Positions 17,155-29,970 are shown, numbered from the stretch's first letter. The stretch is 64,000 bases of DNA from Neptunomonas japonica DSM 18939 (GCF_000422765.1 NZ_AUGR01000001.1:124001-188000), one strand, 5' to 3'. A program made the numbers and translations. Notes: a model not told the origin generated them from the sequence alone.

Positions 17155-19272
17155 ATGAATAACAACAATGCTTATCTACAACCCCATGGCGCGGGGCTTC
17201 TCAAAGGCGTTTTCATTACGGCGCTATTGCTGTTGGGTGCGGTTTCTCAACAAGTCTCTGCTCAACAAGAGGTCGCGTTAAATAAGTCCTCTTTTGTTGC
17301 GTTGCCGGGTAACAAAATCGAGGTTAAGCTCGATTTTGATGCCGCTCCTCCAGTACCTAAAGCCTATACAATTGATAGCCCTCCTCGGTTAGTTTTGGAT
17401 TTTTGGGGTGTGAAAAATGATTTAGGTACGAAATCTGTAGATGTGAAGGCAGGTGTGGTTGAGTCTCTTAATTTTGCACAAGGTAACGGTCGCTTACGAA
17501 TAGTAACAAACCTGCATGGTATGACTGATTATCGTACATTCACTGAAGGACAAAGTTTATTCGTTGTTTTTGGCGAAAAACCGAGCAAGTCCGCGTCGAT
17601 AGCTAAAGTTGCATCCGCACCTACAACTAAACCGAAAAAGATGTCTGCTACACGCTCTGTATTAGATGCTTATAATGATAAGACTCGTGTTCAAGGTATA
17701 GATTTTGAGCGTGTTTCTGGTGGGGTGGGGCGTATCGTTATAACGCTGTCAGATGACCAGGCTGGTCTTGATATCCAAGAGGAAGGAAATAACGTAGCGG
17801 TTAATTTTTCAGGAGCAAGTTTGTCTCCTTCGCTGCAACAGCGCGTGAATGTGCAAGACTTTGCAACACCTGTTATGTTTGTTGATGCTATGGCAAGTGG
17901 CAAGAACACAACAGTGCTTATTAAACCCGGTGCTGAGCCATATGACTACATGGCATACCAAACAGGTAACAAGCTTATTCTAGATTTTAAACCGCTATCG
18001 CGTGCTGAAAAGGATGAGTTGAAGAAGAATGATTTTCCTTATAGCGGTGAAAAAATAGATCTTAACTTTCAAAATGTGAGTGTGCGGTCCGTGTTACAGA
18101 TTTTGGCTGAAGTAGCACAGCTAAACCTTGTAGTTGATGATGCCGTAGAAGGTGAAATTACTCTACGGTTGAAACACGTTCCATGGGATCAAGCGCTCGA
18201 TATTGTTATGAAAACACGCGGTTTAGATAAGCGCCAGGTTGGTAATGTCTTATTGGTCGCTCCAGCTGAAGATATAGCAGAGCGTGAGCGAGTGGAGCTT
18301 GAGAGCCAGAAACAAGTAGAAGAATTATCACCACTAAAAACAGACTTTATACAGGTTGATTACCGTAAAGCCTCTGAGATGCGCTCGCGTATCTATGAAG
18401 CGAAGCTGGTTTCAGAGCGTGGATTCATTGTTGCAGATGATCAAACCAATGTATTAATGGTGAGAGAAACCGTCAGTACGTTGGAAGAGATTCGTCGTAC
18501 GCTACGTAAATTTGATACTGAAGTAGCTCAGATTATGGTTGAAGCACGACTAGTGACGGCCTCAACTGACTTTACACGTGATTTAGGTGTGAAGTGGGGC
18601 TTTGGCTTGCTGCAGGGGGGATTTGTCGCTGGTGGTGGTGGTGGCACTGCTCCGTACTTTAGAAATGATTTTCCTGCTGTTGGGCAAAACACTCAGCTGG
18701 GAGTTGATTTGGGTGTGAGTCCACAGTCTTCCATTCGTTTAGGTTATGCTACCAGTAATTTCCTTATTTCTACTGAGCTGTCTGCATTACAAAGTGAAGG
18801 AAAGGCTGAGATTATTTCTCAACCGAAGATTATTACTACTAATGGTAAAGCTGCACGTATTCAATCAGGTCAAGAAATTCCATATCAAACGGTTGAAGAT
18901 GGTGAAGTGAAAATTGAGTTTAAGGATGTAGTGTTGAGTTTAGATGTTACTCCGCAGCTTAATCCTGGTGATAGAATCACGCTAGATTTGAAGATTAATC
19001 AAGATTCCTTGGGTGAGGTTTTACCTAATGGTGAAATAAGTATTATTAATAATGAACTTGAAACTTCTGTTGTTGTTAAAGATGGTGATACGATTGTCCT
19101 TGGTGGTGTTTATAGAAACGAAGTGGTTGATGCTGTCGCTAAGACTCCTTTCTTAGGTGACTTGCCAGGGATCGGAGCTCTATTTCGTAAATCAGAAGTG
19201 CAAGACAAGAAAGTCGAGCTGTTGATATTTATTACACCTAAGTTAATTCGAGAGTCTTTATCGGCAAAGTAG
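17155..19272 (+). CDS. pilQ: Type IV pilus secretin PilQ
   Basis: PilQ forms the outer-membrane channel for the pilus. The 705-residue precursor has a signal peptide ending near VSAQQ, two AMIN domains (about 45-140 and 175-270) for peptidoglycan binding, an STN/N0 domain (from about 300), a secretin N domain, and the C-terminal secretin domain (about 500-703) with the conserved EIISQPKIITTNGKAA and VPFLGDLPGIG-like ends. A Gly-rich stretch near 18,630 lies at the start of the secretin core. It is the last pil gene, with aroK 16 nt on. Confidence 0.96.
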   Translation: MNNNNAYLQPHGAGLLKGVFITALLLLGAVSQQVSAQQEVALNKSSFVALPGNKIEVKLDFDAAPPVPKAYTIDSPPRLVLDFWGVKNDLGTKSVDVKAGVVESLNFAQGNGRLRIVTNLHGMTDYRTFTEGQSLFVVFGEKPSKSASIAKVASAPTTKPKKMSATRSVLDAYNDKTRVQGIDFERVSGGVGRIVITLSDDQAGLDIQEEGNNVAVNFSGASLSPSLQQRVNVQDFATPVMFVDAMASGKNTTVLIKPGAEPYDYMAYQTGNKLILDFKPLSRAEKDELKKNDFPYSGEKIDLNFQNVSVRSVLQILAEVAQLNLVVDDAVEGEITLRLKHVPWDQALDIVMKTRGLDKRQVGNVLLVAPAEDIAERERVELESQKQVEELSPLKTDFIQVDYRKASEMRSRIYEAKLVSERGFIVADDQTNVLMVRETVSTLEEIRRTLRKFDTEVAQIMVEARLVTASTDFTRDLGVKWGFGLLQGGFVAGGGGGTAPYFRNDFPAVGQNTQLGVDLGVSPQSSIRLGYATSNFLISTELSALQSEGKAEIISQPKIITTNGKAARIQSGQEIPYQTVEDGEVKIEFKDVVLSLDVTPQLNPGDRITLDLKINQDSLGEVLPNGEISIINNELETSVVVKDGDTIVLGGVYRNEVVDAVAKTPFLGDLPGIGALFRKSEVQDKKVELLIFITPKLIRESLSAK

Positions 19273-19288
19273 TCGGAGTTGTTCCAGC

Positions 19289-19813
19289 TTGAATATTTTC
19301 CTTATCGGTCCTATGGGTGCTGGAAAAAGCACCATAGGGCGCATGCTTTCTCAAGAGCTAAGCCTTCTGTTTGTGGATGTTGACCGAGAGATTGAAGAGC
19401 GCGCAGGCGCTAATATTCCTTGGATATTTGATGTAGAAGGCGAGGCCGGGTTTCGTGATCGTGAGGAATCCGTAGTAGATGAGCTAACACAAATGGATGA
19501 GCAGGTGCTGGCTACCGGCGGCGGGGCTGTGCTTCGGCCCATCAATCGTGCTAATTTACAGAGTAGAGGATTTGTTGTTTATCTGGATACATCTATAGAG
19601 CAGCAACTAGAAAGAACAGCTAAAGATAAAAACCGCCCTCTGTTAAATGCTGAAAACCCTCAGGCAATACTTGAAAAACTAATGCTGGAACGAGATCCTT
19701 TATATATACAGACCTGCGACCTGATTATTAAAACAGATCGTAGGCATCCTCGTGGCGTGGTTACTGATATTGTTAAACAACTGGTGCGCCAAGGTATTGT
19801 CTCTGGCGGCTAA
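19289..19813 (+). CDS. aroK: Shikimate kinase
   Basis: It phosphorylates shikimate in the aromatic amino-acid pathway. The 174-residue product has the P-loop GPMGAGKST, DVDREIEERAG for shikimate binding, GGGAVLR and the lid RPLL. The start is a TTG giving MNIFLIGPMGAGK; a GGAG site lies about ten bases upstream. It follows pilQ and precedes aroB, the conserved order. Confidence 0.95.
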   Translation: MNIFLIGPMGAGKSTIGRMLSQELSLLFVDVDREIEERAGANIPWIFDVEGEAGFRDREESVVDELTQMDEQVLATGGGAVLRPINRANLQSRGFVVYLDTSIEQQLERTAKDKNRPLLNAENPQAILEKLMLERDPLYIQTCDLIIKTDRRHPRGVVTDIVKQLVRQGIVSGG

Positions 19814-19831
19814 CAATAATTTGGAGATTGT

Positions 19832-20899
19832 GTGCAATCCTTAACGGTTGAATTGGGTGAACGTTCGTACCCCATCTATATTGGTCAAAATATTCTTTCT
19901 GAAGCATTAATCACTCCCTTTATCAAAGGTAATCAAATTATGGTGGTCACGAATGACACGATAGCGCCTTTGTATCTTGATACCTTACTAAAGTGCTTAC
20001 CTGGATTCACAGTTGATGTCACCGTATTACCCGACGGGGAGTCTTTTAAAGATTTAACTCACCTGAATTTGATCTTCGATCAGTTGCTTAAAAGTCGGCA
20101 TAACCGAACCACCACACTGATTGCTTTGGGTGGTGGTGTCGTGGGCGATATGACAGGTTTTGCAGCAGCGAGTTATCAGCGTGGCGTAGATTTTATTCAA
20201 ATCCCTACGACTGTCTTGTCTCAGGTTGACTCTTCTGTGGGTGGTAAGACGGGTGTAAACCATCCTCTAGGTAAAAATATGATTGGAGCGTTTTATCAGC
20301 CACAATTAGTCCTTGCTGATATTTCTGTTTTTACTACCTTGCCTGATCGTGAACTTGCGGCAGGTTTAGCTGAAGTGATTAAGTACGGTTTGATTTATGA
20401 TTACACGTTCTTTTGCTGGCTTGAAGAAAATATGAACGGATTAGTGGCACGTGATCCGGACATTCTTATGCAGGCAATTTTGCGTTCTTGTGAAATTAAG
20501 GCTGAAGTTGTTGCCCAAGATGAAAAAGAGGGCGGTATTCGCGCTTGGTTAAATTTAGGACATACTTTTGGGCACGCAATTGAAACGCATCAAGGGTATG
20601 GTAACTGGTTGCATGGTGAAGCTGTTGCTGCAGGCACAATGATGGCGATGGCTCTCTCGTTGAATATGGGGTGGTTGTCACCTGATGATGTAGACCGAGC
20701 ACGTATTTTATTTGAGAAGGCTAATTTACCTATATTGCCACCTGATAATATGAGTGAAAAAGATTTTCTTGAGCTAATGTCTGTAGATAAGAAAGTACTA
20801 AATGGTGAGTTGCGTTTGGTTCTGTTGGAAGCTCTTGGAAAAGCTGTTGTGACAGCTGACTATTCTCAAGAAAAACTGATGAGTGTCTTAAGCGCCTAG
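19832..20899 (+). CDS. aroB: 3-dehydroquinate synthase
   Basis: It converts DAHP to 3-dehydroquinate, using NAD and a divalent metal. The 355-residue protein shows the NAD-binding [13 protein letters not shown], and the metal-ligand regions [22 protein letters not shown] and [10 protein letters not shown]. The start is GTG with GGAG seven bases upstream. aroK, aroB and damX form one run. Confidence 0.96.
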   Translation: MQSLTVELGERSYPIYIGQNILSEALITPFIKGNQIMVVTNDTIAPLYLDTLLKCLPGFTVDVTVLPDGESFKDLTHLNLIFDQLLKSRHNRTTTLIALGGGVVGDMTGFAAASYQRGVDFIQIPTTVLSQVDSSVGGKTGVNHPLGKNMIGAFYQPQLVLADISVFTTLPDRELAAGLAEVIKYGLIYDYTFFCWLEENMNGLVARDPDILMQAILRSCEIKAEVVAQDEKEGGIRAWLNLGHTFGHAIETHQGYGNWLHGEAVAAGTMMAMALSLNMGWLSPDDVDRARILFEKANLPILPPDNMSEKDFLELMSVDKKVLNGELRLVLLEALGKAVVTADYSQEKLMSVLSA

Positions 20900-20924
20900 A
20901 CCGGGCGTTAAGTGGGTGGTATCA

Positions 20925-22760
20925 ATGAGTCAAAATTTCTACTTCGAGCCTCCTAGTCGAATACAGCTAGTTGATAAAATGGCTCATTTGCTTCGCTATT
21001 CCGAATTTTTGATTGTTATTGCTGGCCCAAAAGGGAGCGGGAAAACCTCAGTGTCGAAGCGTTTAGCTTTGGTGACGCAAACGAGTGATATAAGTCAGAT
21101 TCTTGTTACGCTTGAAGGCGAAACGGGAGCCATGTCACTTGCTCTGCAGTGTGCAAAATTAGTTTCTGATGATTATGCCGAAGGCATGGATCCATTGACT
21201 ATCTTACATGAAAAAAGCAGGTCACTGCATGATGTTGGACAGCACCTGCTGATTCTTATTGATAATGCAGAATGGCTCAACGATGAGGCCATTGAGTTGC
21301 TGGCCGGGCTGTTGGTATCAGGGGTGGGTAAACCTAAAGTTGTGCTTTCTGGTGAAGAGTCCTTGGTGAGTCGTTTACATTCATTGAGTCTTTATGAGTT
21401 ACTAGAAGGCCGTTTGCATCTTGAGACTTTACAGCCGTTTAGTGAAGATGAAGCAAAAGAGTTCCTTGCTTTACGGTTTTCTTCGCAACAAGCGCTGAGT
21501 AAGCGCGACCTGAAAGGTGTTTACGAAAGTTCTAAAGGCTATCCTGGAAGGATCACCTCTGCTGCCTCTGAGATATATCGTTCAGGCAAAATTACTAGCA
21601 GGTCTAGGAGGTTCCTTCCCTTGCCTATGCCGCATATGGTTGGTATAGGTATTGTGCTTTTAGGGGTGTTGATGATATCTGCTTGGCAGGCTTCGCAGGA
21701 TAGTAATCTAGTTATTGAGCCGCAGATTGTCGCAGGGCGTGTATCTGTACCGCTAGATGTTTCTGTCAAGGATCCTTTGTTAGGTGATATTCGTGATGAC
21801 TCTATTACTCAGATGCAAAGTGAGTTGTCTAAGTTATTAGCTGAACAAGAGAAGTTGTTAAAGCAAGAAACTGCTTTGCTAAAGGCCCCCCCAGCTATAA
21901 AAGAAAATACGCTAAATACTCCAGCAGTAGTTGAATCTAAGCCTATACCCGTAACGACGATCTTAGCGAAAGAGAAAGAAGGGGTAAGTGAGTCTAGCTT
22001 GGTTGAGAAAGAGCTCAGGCAGAGTGAAAAATTAATAGATAAGCGCCCTAAACCAGTTGCGGTTAAGGTATTAGAGCCAACTGTCATTGCCTCTAAGCCT
22101 GTTAACTTACCTGCTGTTGTATCTAAACCTACTGCTGTTGTATCTAAACCTACTGCTGTTGTATCTAAACCTACTGCTGTTGTATCTAAACCTACAACTG
22201 TTGCTACACCGAGTATTGTATCCAAACCTACAACTGTTGCTACACCGAGTATTGTATCCAAACCTGCAGTAGTTGTAGCGCCTAGTGTTGTTTCTAAGCC
22301 TGATGTGATTACTGTTAAAGTTGCGCCTAAGCCTAAAGTGGTTGTCTCTGAAAAAGGCACGGCTGTACCTAAAGATGTGATACCTAGAAGTGTTGTATCT
22401 GAGGTGGTTTCTTCAGGTAAAGAAAAGAAAAGTATAACTGCTACAAAAGCAAGTACGAGTAAATGGCTTAAAGAAGAGCAGTTGTTAACCTGGCCTTCTA
22501 CAGGTTATACCTTACAAGTGTTAGGTGCGCGCTCTCAATCTAGCGTTGTGCAATTCATGGAGTCTTTGGATAGTCGAGATCGTTTATATTACTTTACAAC
22601 GATGTTCAAAAAAGCACCTTGGCACGTGGTTGTATATGGACAATATGCTAACCGTACTGCTGCAAATCGGGCGGTCAGCTCATTGCCAGAAGAGCTTAAA
22701 AAGCTTAAACCTTGGGCTCGAAGCATTAAAGGGGTGCAACAAGACATCAAGAAAAAATAA
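20925..22760 (+). CDS. damX: DamX-like protein: AAA ATPase plus SPOR domain
   Basis: The 611-residue protein has an N-terminal AAA-type ATPase domain (about 1-230, Walker A GPKGSGKTS), one membrane segment (about 236-256), a low-complexity Val/Ser/Lys/Pro linker (about 300-490) with tandem repeats, and a C-terminal SPOR domain (about 525-605, TGYTLQVLGARS). SPOR proteins bind septal peptidoglycan, and DamX takes part in cell division. An in-frame GTG at 20916 is possible, but the ATG at 20925 (MSQNFYFEPPS) fits better. It ends the pil-aroKB run and is followed by a terminator. Confidence 0.9.
   Translation: MSQNFYFEPPSRIQLVDKMAHLLRYSEFLIVIAGPKGSGKTSVSKRLALVTQTSDISQILVTLEGETGAMSLALQCAKLVSDDYAEGMDPLTILHEKSRSLHDVGQHLLILIDNAEWLNDEAIELLAGLLVSGVGKPKVVLSGEESLVSRLHSLSLYELLEGRLHLETLQPFSEDEAKEFLALRFSSQQALSKRDLKGVYESSKGYPGRITSAASEIYRSGKITSRSRRFLPLPMPHMVGIGIVLLGVLMISAWQASQDSNLVIEPQIVAGRVSVPLDVSVKDPLLGDIRDDSITQMQSELSKLLAEQEKLLKQETALLKAPPAIKENTLNTPAVVESKPIPVTTILAKEKEGVSESSLVEKELRQSEKLIDKRPKPVAVKVLEPTVIASKPVNLPAVVSKPTAVVSKPTAVVSKPTAVVSKPTTVATPSIVSKPTTVATPSIVSKPAVVVAPSVVSKPDVITVKVAPKPKVVVSEKGTAVPKDVIPRSVVSEVVSSGKEKKSITATKASTSKWLKEEQLLTWPSTGYTLQVLGARSQSSVVQFMESLDSRDRLYYFTTMFKKAPWHVVVYGQYANRTAANRAVSSLPEELKKLKPWARSIKGVQQDIKKK
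22113..22265 (+). repeat. In-frame tandem repeats in damX
   Basis: Four 21-bp copies (22113-22196), identical apart from the last base, encode the heptad AVVSKPT. They are followed by two identical 36-bp copies (22194-22265) encoding TTVATPSIVSKP, then a diverged third copy. All are multiples of three, so copy-number changes would keep the frame and only alter linker length between membrane and SPOR domain. Confidence 0.95.
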
Positions 22761-22794
22761 TTTTTTTCTTTGGTTTTTTCAGTAAATTGTTTTT

Positions 22795-22820
22795 AAAAAA
22801 CGGCCTTTTGCCGTTTTTTT
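22795..22820 (+). terminator. Intrinsic terminator of the pil-aro-damX run
   Basis: AAAAAACGGC (22795-22804) pairs with GCCGTTTTTT (22810-22819) around a CTTTT loop and ends in a T-run, 35 nt after the damX stop. Confidence 0.9.
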
Positions 22821-22976
22821 TATGCTTAATCGAATGAATATTTGCTTAAAATTTGTCCCCGAAGGGCTCAATGTGTAAAATATCCTCCCTTTTTGCCTGC
22901 CAAATAAAAGTCCAGTCGAAAAGGTATTTAGTTAAACCTTTGTTTTTTTTAAGAACTTTTTAAGTGAGTATGACTT

Positions 22977-25900
22977 ATGAGCACAGGTCTATATCGCCCC
23001 GGTGAATTTAAGGATAACTGTGGTTTTGGTCTGATGGCGCACCTGGAAGGTACGGCCAGTCATGATCTTTTACTAAAAGCGATCGGAGCGCTTGCCTGTA
23101 TGACCCATCGAGGCGGCATTGCTGCTGATGGCAAAACAGGTGATGGCTGCGGATTATTAATGCAGAAGCCCGATGGTTTTCTGCGTGAAGTAGTAAAAAG
23201 TGACCTCAGTGTTGAGCTAGCAGAGCAATATGCTGTAGGTATGATCTTTCTATCACAAGAGCCTGCGTTGGCTGATGTGTCGCGTAGCACGTTAAACCAT
23301 GAACTAGAAGCTCAAGGGCTTGTTGTGAAAGGTTGGCGTGTCGTGCCAACAGATGAGAGCTGTCTTGGGCCTATTGCTAAAGATACTTTGCCAAAAATTG
23401 AGCAAGTATTCGTCGAAGCACCTGGTAAGTCTGAGCGTGATTTTGGTATCAGCTTGTTTGTTGCTCGCCGTAAGGCTGAAATAGCTTTAAGTACGGATAA
23501 TGATTTTTATATCTGTAGCCTTTCCGATAAGGTTCTTTCATATAAAGGGCTGACATTACCGGTCGATTTGCCAGTGTTTTATAAAGATTTGGCAGATGAG
23601 CGTCTTGAAACAGCGGTGTGTACTTATCATCAGCGTTTCTCTACGAATACAGCACCGCGCTGGCCTTTAGCTCAGCCGTTCCGTTTTCTGGCCCATAACG
23701 GTGAGATCAATACGATCGAAGGTAACCGTAATTGGTCGCGAGCACGTTCACGAAAATTTGCTACGGATCTGCTGCCTAACCTTGAAGAACTACAGCCTAT
23801 TGTAAATACCAGTGGTTCCGACTCTTCCAGCATGGATAACATGCTGGAATTTTTAATGGTTGGTGGAATCGATATTTACCGCGCTGTTCGTATGATCATT
23901 CCACCGGCGTGGCAGAACGTGGATACCATGGATACGGAGTTGCGTGCTTTCTATGAGTACAACTCTATGCACATGGAACCATGGGATGGTCCAGCAGGCA
24001 TGGTAATGACCGATGGTCGATTTGCTGTGTGTATGCTTGACCGTAATGGTTTGCGTCCATCTCGTTGGGTGATGACGAAGCAAGGATATGTTTGTACGGC
24101 GTCTGAAATTGGTGTTTTTGATTACCAGCCAGAAGATATTGTGGCGCAGGGGCAAGTAGGCCCAGGTCAGATTTTTGCTATCGATACAGCCAGTGGTGAG
24201 GTGTTACACACGGCAGATGTTGATAACCGCTTGAAAAAAGCTCAGCCTTATAAAAAATGGCTCAGAGAAAACGCTCTGCGTCTTGAGCAGACGATGAACT
24301 TGAGTGAAGAATCGCGCTCTTTCCGCGAGATGCCTCCAGAAGAAGTTAAAAGGTACATGAAAATGTTCCAAGTGACTTTCGAAGAGCGAGACCACGTTAT
24401 TCGCCCTCTTGGGGAGTCTGGTATGGAAGCCGTCGGCTCTATGGGTGACGATAAGCCAATGGCAGTGTTATCTAGCCGTGTTCGTTCTCCATATGACTAT
24501 TTTCGTCAGCAGTTTGCTCAAGTAACCAACCCACCTATTGATCCTTTGCGTGAATCGATCGTTATGTCGTTGGAAACCTGTATCGGTGCTGAGCAGAATA
24601 TTTTTGAAGAAAGCGCAGCGCATGCTCGACGCGTTATTTTAACAACTCCAGTATTGTCGGCGTCTAAGTTCCGTCGCCTACGTGATAACGAAGTCTCTGG
24701 CTTTGACGTTATAACGATTGATTTGAATTACGACCCTTCAATAACCAATCTGAAAGACGCAATAGCAGCCGTGACTGATCGGGCTGAAAAGTCTGTTCGT
24801 GATGGTAAGGTCATCATCATTCTATCGGATGCTAAGATAGAAGAAGGAAAATTACCTATCCATGCGGCGATGGCCACAGGTGCCGTGCATCACCGCTTAG
24901 TGGATACGGGGCTGCGTTGTGATGCCAATATCGTTGTTGAAACTGGAACAGTCAGAGATCCTCATCACTTCTCGGTTCTGTTTGGTTTTGGTGCTACGGC
25001 CGTTTATCCATTCCTTGTCTATCGTGTGCTAAATGATTTGTGCACATCTGGCGAAATGCTGTTAGATCCATTGGATAGCCATGAAAACTACCGTAAAGGT
25101 ATTAATAAAGGCTTGATGAAGATCCTTTCGAAGATGGGTATTTCTACCATCGCTTCGTATCGAGGAGCTCAGTTGTTTGAAGCCATCGGTTTAAGTTCTG
25201 AAGTGGTCAGTCAGTGCTTTAAAGGTGTGAGCAGCCGTATTGAAGGCGCGCGTTTTGAAGATTTTGAATACGAGCAGTCATTACTAGCTAAACAGGCTTG
25301 GACAGCGCGTAAGCCTATTCAGCAAGGTGGCTTACTAAAATATATGCATGATGGTGAATATCATGCGTATAACCCAGATGTTGTTCGCACTATTCATGAA
25401 GCAGTTGAAAGTGGTGATCCGGCTAAATATCAAATATATGCTGATTTAGTTAACAATCGTGGTGTTGCCACACTGCGTGACATGCTTGCTTTGAAAAAAG
25501 ATGTGAAGTCAATTTCGCTAGACCAAGTTGAGCCCGTTGAAGAAATTCTCAAGCGCTTCGACTCAGCAGCAATGTCTCTGGGAGCATTGTCACCAGAGGC
25601 GCATGAAGCATTAGCGGTTGCTATGAACGAGTTGGGCGGCCGTTCTAACTCAGGTGAGGGCGGTGAAGACCCTGCTCGCCATGGCACCATGAAGCGCTCA
25701 AAAATTAAACAGATAGCATCAGGTCGCTTTGGGGTTACTCCTGAGTACTTGATGAGTGCAGATGTTTTACAGATCAAGGTTGCTCAGGGAGCTAAGCCTG
25801 GTGAGGGTGGTCAGCTTCCTGGCGGGAAGGTCAATGAGCTGATTGCCCGTTTACGTTTTTCTGTCCCGGGTGTGACGTTGATTTCGCCACCGCCGCATCA

Positions 25901-27434
25901 TGATATTTACTCGATCGAAGATTTGGCTCAGCTGATTTTCGATTTGAAGCAAATTAATCCTGAAGCACTGGTCTCGGTAAAACTGGTTTCACGTCCAGGT
26001 GTCGGTACTATCGCCTGCGGTGTGGCTAAAGCGTACGCTGATCTGATTACTATCTCAGGTTATGATGGCGGAACCGCGGCATCGCCGATTACCTCGATTC
26101 ACCATGCGGGTTCACCATGGGAGCTAGGTCTTTCTGATGCGCATCAGTCTCTACGTGGTAATCATCTTCGTGGCAAAATTCGTTTGCAAACAGATGGTGG
26201 TTTAAAAACTGGCTTGGATGTAATTAAGGCGGCGATGTTAGGTGCTGAGAGCTTTGGTTTTGGCACGATGCCAATGGTAGCTCTAGGCTGTAAATACTTG
26301 CGGATCTGTCATTTGAACAACTGTGCAACTGGTGTTGCTACTCAAAATGAAAGACTGCGTGACGACTTCTTCCGTGGAACGGTTGAAATGGTAAAGAACT
26401 TCTTCAGGTTTGTCGCAGAAGAGACACGTCAATGGATGGCTCAAATGGGTATTCGTACCATGGATGAGTTGGTCGGGCGTGTTGATTTACTGGAGTTGAT
26501 CGACGGTTATACACCGAAACAACAGAATCTGGATTTAAGCCCGATTATTAGTGACGGTGGCGTGCCTGCTGAATACCCACAGATTTGTCAGCAAACACGC
26601 AATGAACCGTACGATAGTGGTGCGCTCAATACCCAGATGCTTGAACTGTCATTACAGAGTATTGAGCAGAAAACCGGCGGAGAATGGCAGTTGGCAATTA
26701 CTAACTGCGACCGTTCTGTTGGTGCGCGCACTTCAGGTGCCATTGCTAAGCAGCATGGGAATCTGGGCATGTGTGGTCAGCAGCTCACGTTTAGCTTTAA
26801 AGGCCACGCAGGTCAGTCATTTGGTGTGTGGAACGCCGGTGGACAGGATCTGATTTTGGAAGGTGATGCCAACGACTATGTCGGTAAAGGTATGGCGGGC
26901 GGTAAAATTGTGATTAAACCGTTTGCAGCTACTACTTTCAAATCAAATGAAACCGCTATTATGGGTAATACCTGTCTGTATGGTGCAACTGGCGGGAAGT
27001 TATTCTCTGCAGGTCGTGCAGGTGAGCGTTTTGCAGTGCGTAACTCAGGTTGTCATGCGGTTGTTGAAGGTGCTGGTGATCATTGCTGTGAGTATATGAC
27101 TGGCGGTTTGGTTACCGTACTTGGCTCGACTGGTTATAACTTCGGTGCAGGCATGACCGGTGGTTTTGCCTATGTATTGGATATGAGTAATACCTTTGTG
27201 GATAAGTACAACCATGAATTGGTTGAAATTCACCGAGTTCATACTGAGCATATGGAAATCCATAAAAACCATCTGCGTTCAGTGATTATTGAATTTGCTA
27301 GAGAGACAGGCAGCGCTTGGGGCCAAGAAATTATTGAGAATTTTGATGATTATATTGGTCGCTTCTGGTTAGTTAAGCCCAAAGCCGCTGGTATTACTGA
27401 TTTACTGAATAGTGTTCGTAGACGCCCTGAATAA
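22977..27434 (+). CDS. gltB: Glutamate synthase (NADPH), large subunit
   Basis: It forms two glutamates from glutamine and 2-oxoglutarate. The 1485-residue precursor has a 14-residue propeptide; the expected mature N-terminus is CGFGLMAH, whose Cys15 is the glutaminase nucleophile. Then come the type II amidotransferase domain (to about 430), a linker domain, and the FMN-binding synthase domain (about 790-1190). The last contains the 3Fe-4S cysteines in [12 protein letters not shown] (from about 1105). The GXGXG beta-helix closes the protein. Length and order are complete. It forms an operon with gltD. Confidence 0.97.
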   Translation: MSTGLYRPGEFKDNCGFGLMAHLEGTASHDLLLKAIGALACMTHRGGIAADGKTGDGCGLLMQKPDGFLREVVKSDLSVELAEQYAVGMIFLSQEPALADVSRSTLNHELEAQGLVVKGWRVVPTDESCLGPIAKDTLPKIEQVFVEAPGKSERDFGISLFVARRKAEIALSTDNDFYICSLSDKVLSYKGLTLPVDLPVFYKDLADERLETAVCTYHQRFSTNTAPRWPLAQPFRFLAHNGEINTIEGNRNWSRARSRKFATDLLPNLEELQPIVNTSGSDSSSMDNMLEFLMVGGIDIYRAVRMIIPPAWQNVDTMDTELRAFYEYNSMHMEPWDGPAGMVMTDGRFAVCMLDRNGLRPSRWVMTKQGYVCTASEIGVFDYQPEDIVAQGQVGPGQIFAIDTASGEVLHTADVDNRLKKAQPYKKWLRENALRLEQTMNLSEESRSFREMPPEEVKRYMKMFQVTFEERDHVIRPLGESGMEAVGSMGDDKPMAVLSSRVRSPYDYFRQQFAQVTNPPIDPLRESIVMSLETCIGAEQNIFEESAAHARRVILTTPVLSASKFRRLRDNEVSGFDVITIDLNYDPSITNLKDAIAAVTDRAEKSVRDGKVIIILSDAKIEEGKLPIHAAMATGAVHHRLVDTGLRCDANIVVETGTVRDPHHFSVLFGFGATAVYPFLVYRVLNDLCTSGEMLLDPLDSHENYRKGINKGLMKILSKMGISTIASYRGAQLFEAIGLSSEVVSQCFKGVSSRIEGARFEDFEYEQSLLAKQAWTARKPIQQGGLLKYMHDGEYHAYNPDVVRTIHEAVESGDPAKYQIYADLVNNRGVATLRDMLALKKDVKSISLDQVEPVEEILKRFDSAAMSLGALSPEAHEALAVAMNELGGRSNSGEGGEDPARHGTMKRSKIKQIASGRFGVTPEYLMSADVLQIKVAQGAKPGEGGQLPGGKVNELIARLRFSVPGVTLISPPPHHDIYSIEDLAQLIFDLKQINPEALVSVKLVSRPGVGTIACGVAKAYADLITISGYDGGTAASPITSIHHAGSPWELGLSDAHQSLRGNHLRGKIRLQTDGGLKTGLDVIKAAMLGAESFGFGTMPMVALGCKYLRICHLNNCATGVATQNERLRDDFFRGTVEMVKNFFRFVAEETRQWMAQMGIRTMDELVGRVDLLELIDGYTPKQQNLDLSPIISDGGVPAEYPQICQQTRNEPYDSGALNTQMLELSLQSIEQKTGGEWQLAITNCDRSVGARTSGAIAKQHGNLGMCGQQLTFSFKGHAGQSFGVWNAGGQDLILEGDANDYVGKGMAGGKIVIKPFAATTFKSNETAIMGNTCLYGATGGKLFSAGRAGERFAVRNSGCHAVVEGAGDHCCEYMTGGLVTVLGSTGYNFGAGMTGGFAYVLDMSNTFVDKYNHELVEIHRVHTEHMEIHKNHLRSVIIEFARETGSAWGQEIIENFDDYIGRFWLVKPKAAGITDLLNSVRRRPE

Positions 27435-27462
27435 CAGGTTTCGTAGCGATAACGTTTAACCT

Positions 27463-27480
27463 GCGCCTGTTAACAGGCGC
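27463..27480 (+). other. Perfect 18-bp palindrome between gltB and gltD
   Basis: GCGCCTG-TTAA-CAGGCGC is fully palindromic and would form a 7-bp GC-rich hairpin in the gltBD mRNA, 17 nt before the gltD start. No T-run follows, so it is not an intrinsic terminator. It may tune the gltB:gltD ratio or stabilise a processed end. Confidence 0.6.
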
Positions 27481-27488
27481 CATAATGA

Positions 27489-28928
<1,440 letters not shown>

Positions 28929-28986
28929 TGCTGGATTTTAAATTGTTGCTTAGTCGTTTCTTATGACTGCAACGTTGTTCAAAATA

Positions 28987-29011
28987 GGTCGCTAATTTAG
29001 CGGCCTTTTTT
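28987..29011 (+). terminator. Intrinsic terminator of gltBD
   Basis: GGTCGCTA (28987-28994) pairs with TAGCGGCC (28998-29005, one G-U pair) and is followed by six T residues. It sits between convergent gltD and rarD. Confidence 0.85.
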
Positions 29012-29055
29012 ATGTCTGGTTCTGCTCTAGGTCCTACATTAGATTGTCAGTTTTC

Positions 29056-29970
29056 TTATTTCTCTAACCCTATATTATCGGCGAATCTCGCTAGTTTCGC
29101 ACGGCGCATAGCATCGATTGAGAAGACGGTAAAGCCTATCCATACCAGTGCAAAGGTTACCAAGCGTCCTGTATTGATTGCTTCAGCGAATACGAATACT
29201 GCTAGAAGAAAATAAAGGGTGGGTTCTATGTACTGCAAGACTGCAATCGTAGAGATGTTTTTTGTGCGGGCTACACCAAAGGCAAATAAACCCAGAGGAA
29301 GGATCGTCATGGGTGCGGTTAGCATTAAAAAAAGGCGATCACTGTCTTCACCGGTTTCCCAGTGAGTAAGCCCCGACATACCAATCAGGTAAAACAGAGC
29401 AAAAGGAACCATGAGTAGTGTTTCAGCTGCGAGTCCGTTGAGAGTGTCGATACGTACTTGCTTCTTAATGACGCCATAACAACCAAATGCAAGAGCAATA
29501 CCGATGGTCAGCCATGGGAAACTATCCAGACTTATACAAGCGTAAAGAAATCCTGTTGCGCAAAGTATTAACGCTATCAATTGTAATGGTGTAAGTCGCT
29601 CACGTAGGTAGAACACTCCAATCAGGATGCTGATCAGCGGCGTGAGAAAATATGCCAGACTTACCATGAGAACCTGACCATTGGTGACTCCCCAGGTATT
29701 GAGGTACCAGCTAGTAGAGATACAAGCTGTAGACAGAAACAGCGAAGTGAATGTTTTGGGTTCCATTAGCAGATTGAAAACGCGTATGGGAGTGACTGTA
29801 ACCCAGAGCAAGATAGCCATTAGAGGCACAGAACATAGGACGCGCAGGGCAAAAATTTCCATGGCTTCTACCTCGCGAAGATGCTGATAGAAGAGCGGCG
29901 TTAGTCCCCAAATAATATAAGCACAAGTGGTCCAAAGTAGACCACCTTGTAGAAAGTTAGATAGTTGCAT
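29056..29970 (-). CDS. rarD: EamA/RarD-family transporter
   Basis: This inner-membrane protein of 304 residues has ten predicted membrane helices, typical of the drug/metabolite transporter superfamily. The N-terminus (GGLLWTTCAYIIWGLTPLFYQHL) and the segment after it (EIFALRVLCSVPLM) are characteristic of the RarD subfamily. The substrate is unknown; relatives export amino acids or metabolites. No good Shine-Dalgarno is seen. It lies downstream of, and in the same direction as, the racemase operon but 242 nt away. Confidence 0.85.
   Translation of the reverse strand: MQLSNFLQGGLLWTTCAYIIWGLTPLFYQHLREVEAMEIFALRVLCSVPLMAILLWVTVTPIRVFNLLMEPKTFTSLFLSTACISTSWYLNTWGVTNGQVLMVSLAYFLTPLISILIGVFYLRERLTPLQLIALILCATGFLYACISLDSFPWLTIGIALAFGCYGVIKKQVRIDTLNGLAAETLLMVPFALFYLIGMSGLTHWETGEDSDRLFLMLTAPMTILPLGLFAFGVARTKNISTIAVLQYIEPTLYFLLAVFVFAEAINTGRLVTFALVWIGFTVFSIDAMRRAKLARFADNIGLEK

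Noticed and set aside
22113-22265. CRISPR-like repeat array
   Set aside because: The repeats are tandem without spacers, in frame, and inside damX.
21809-22360. Open frame of 183 codons antisense to damX
   Set aside because: It mirrors the low-complexity repeat region of damX and has no family features; damX is clearly the real gene.
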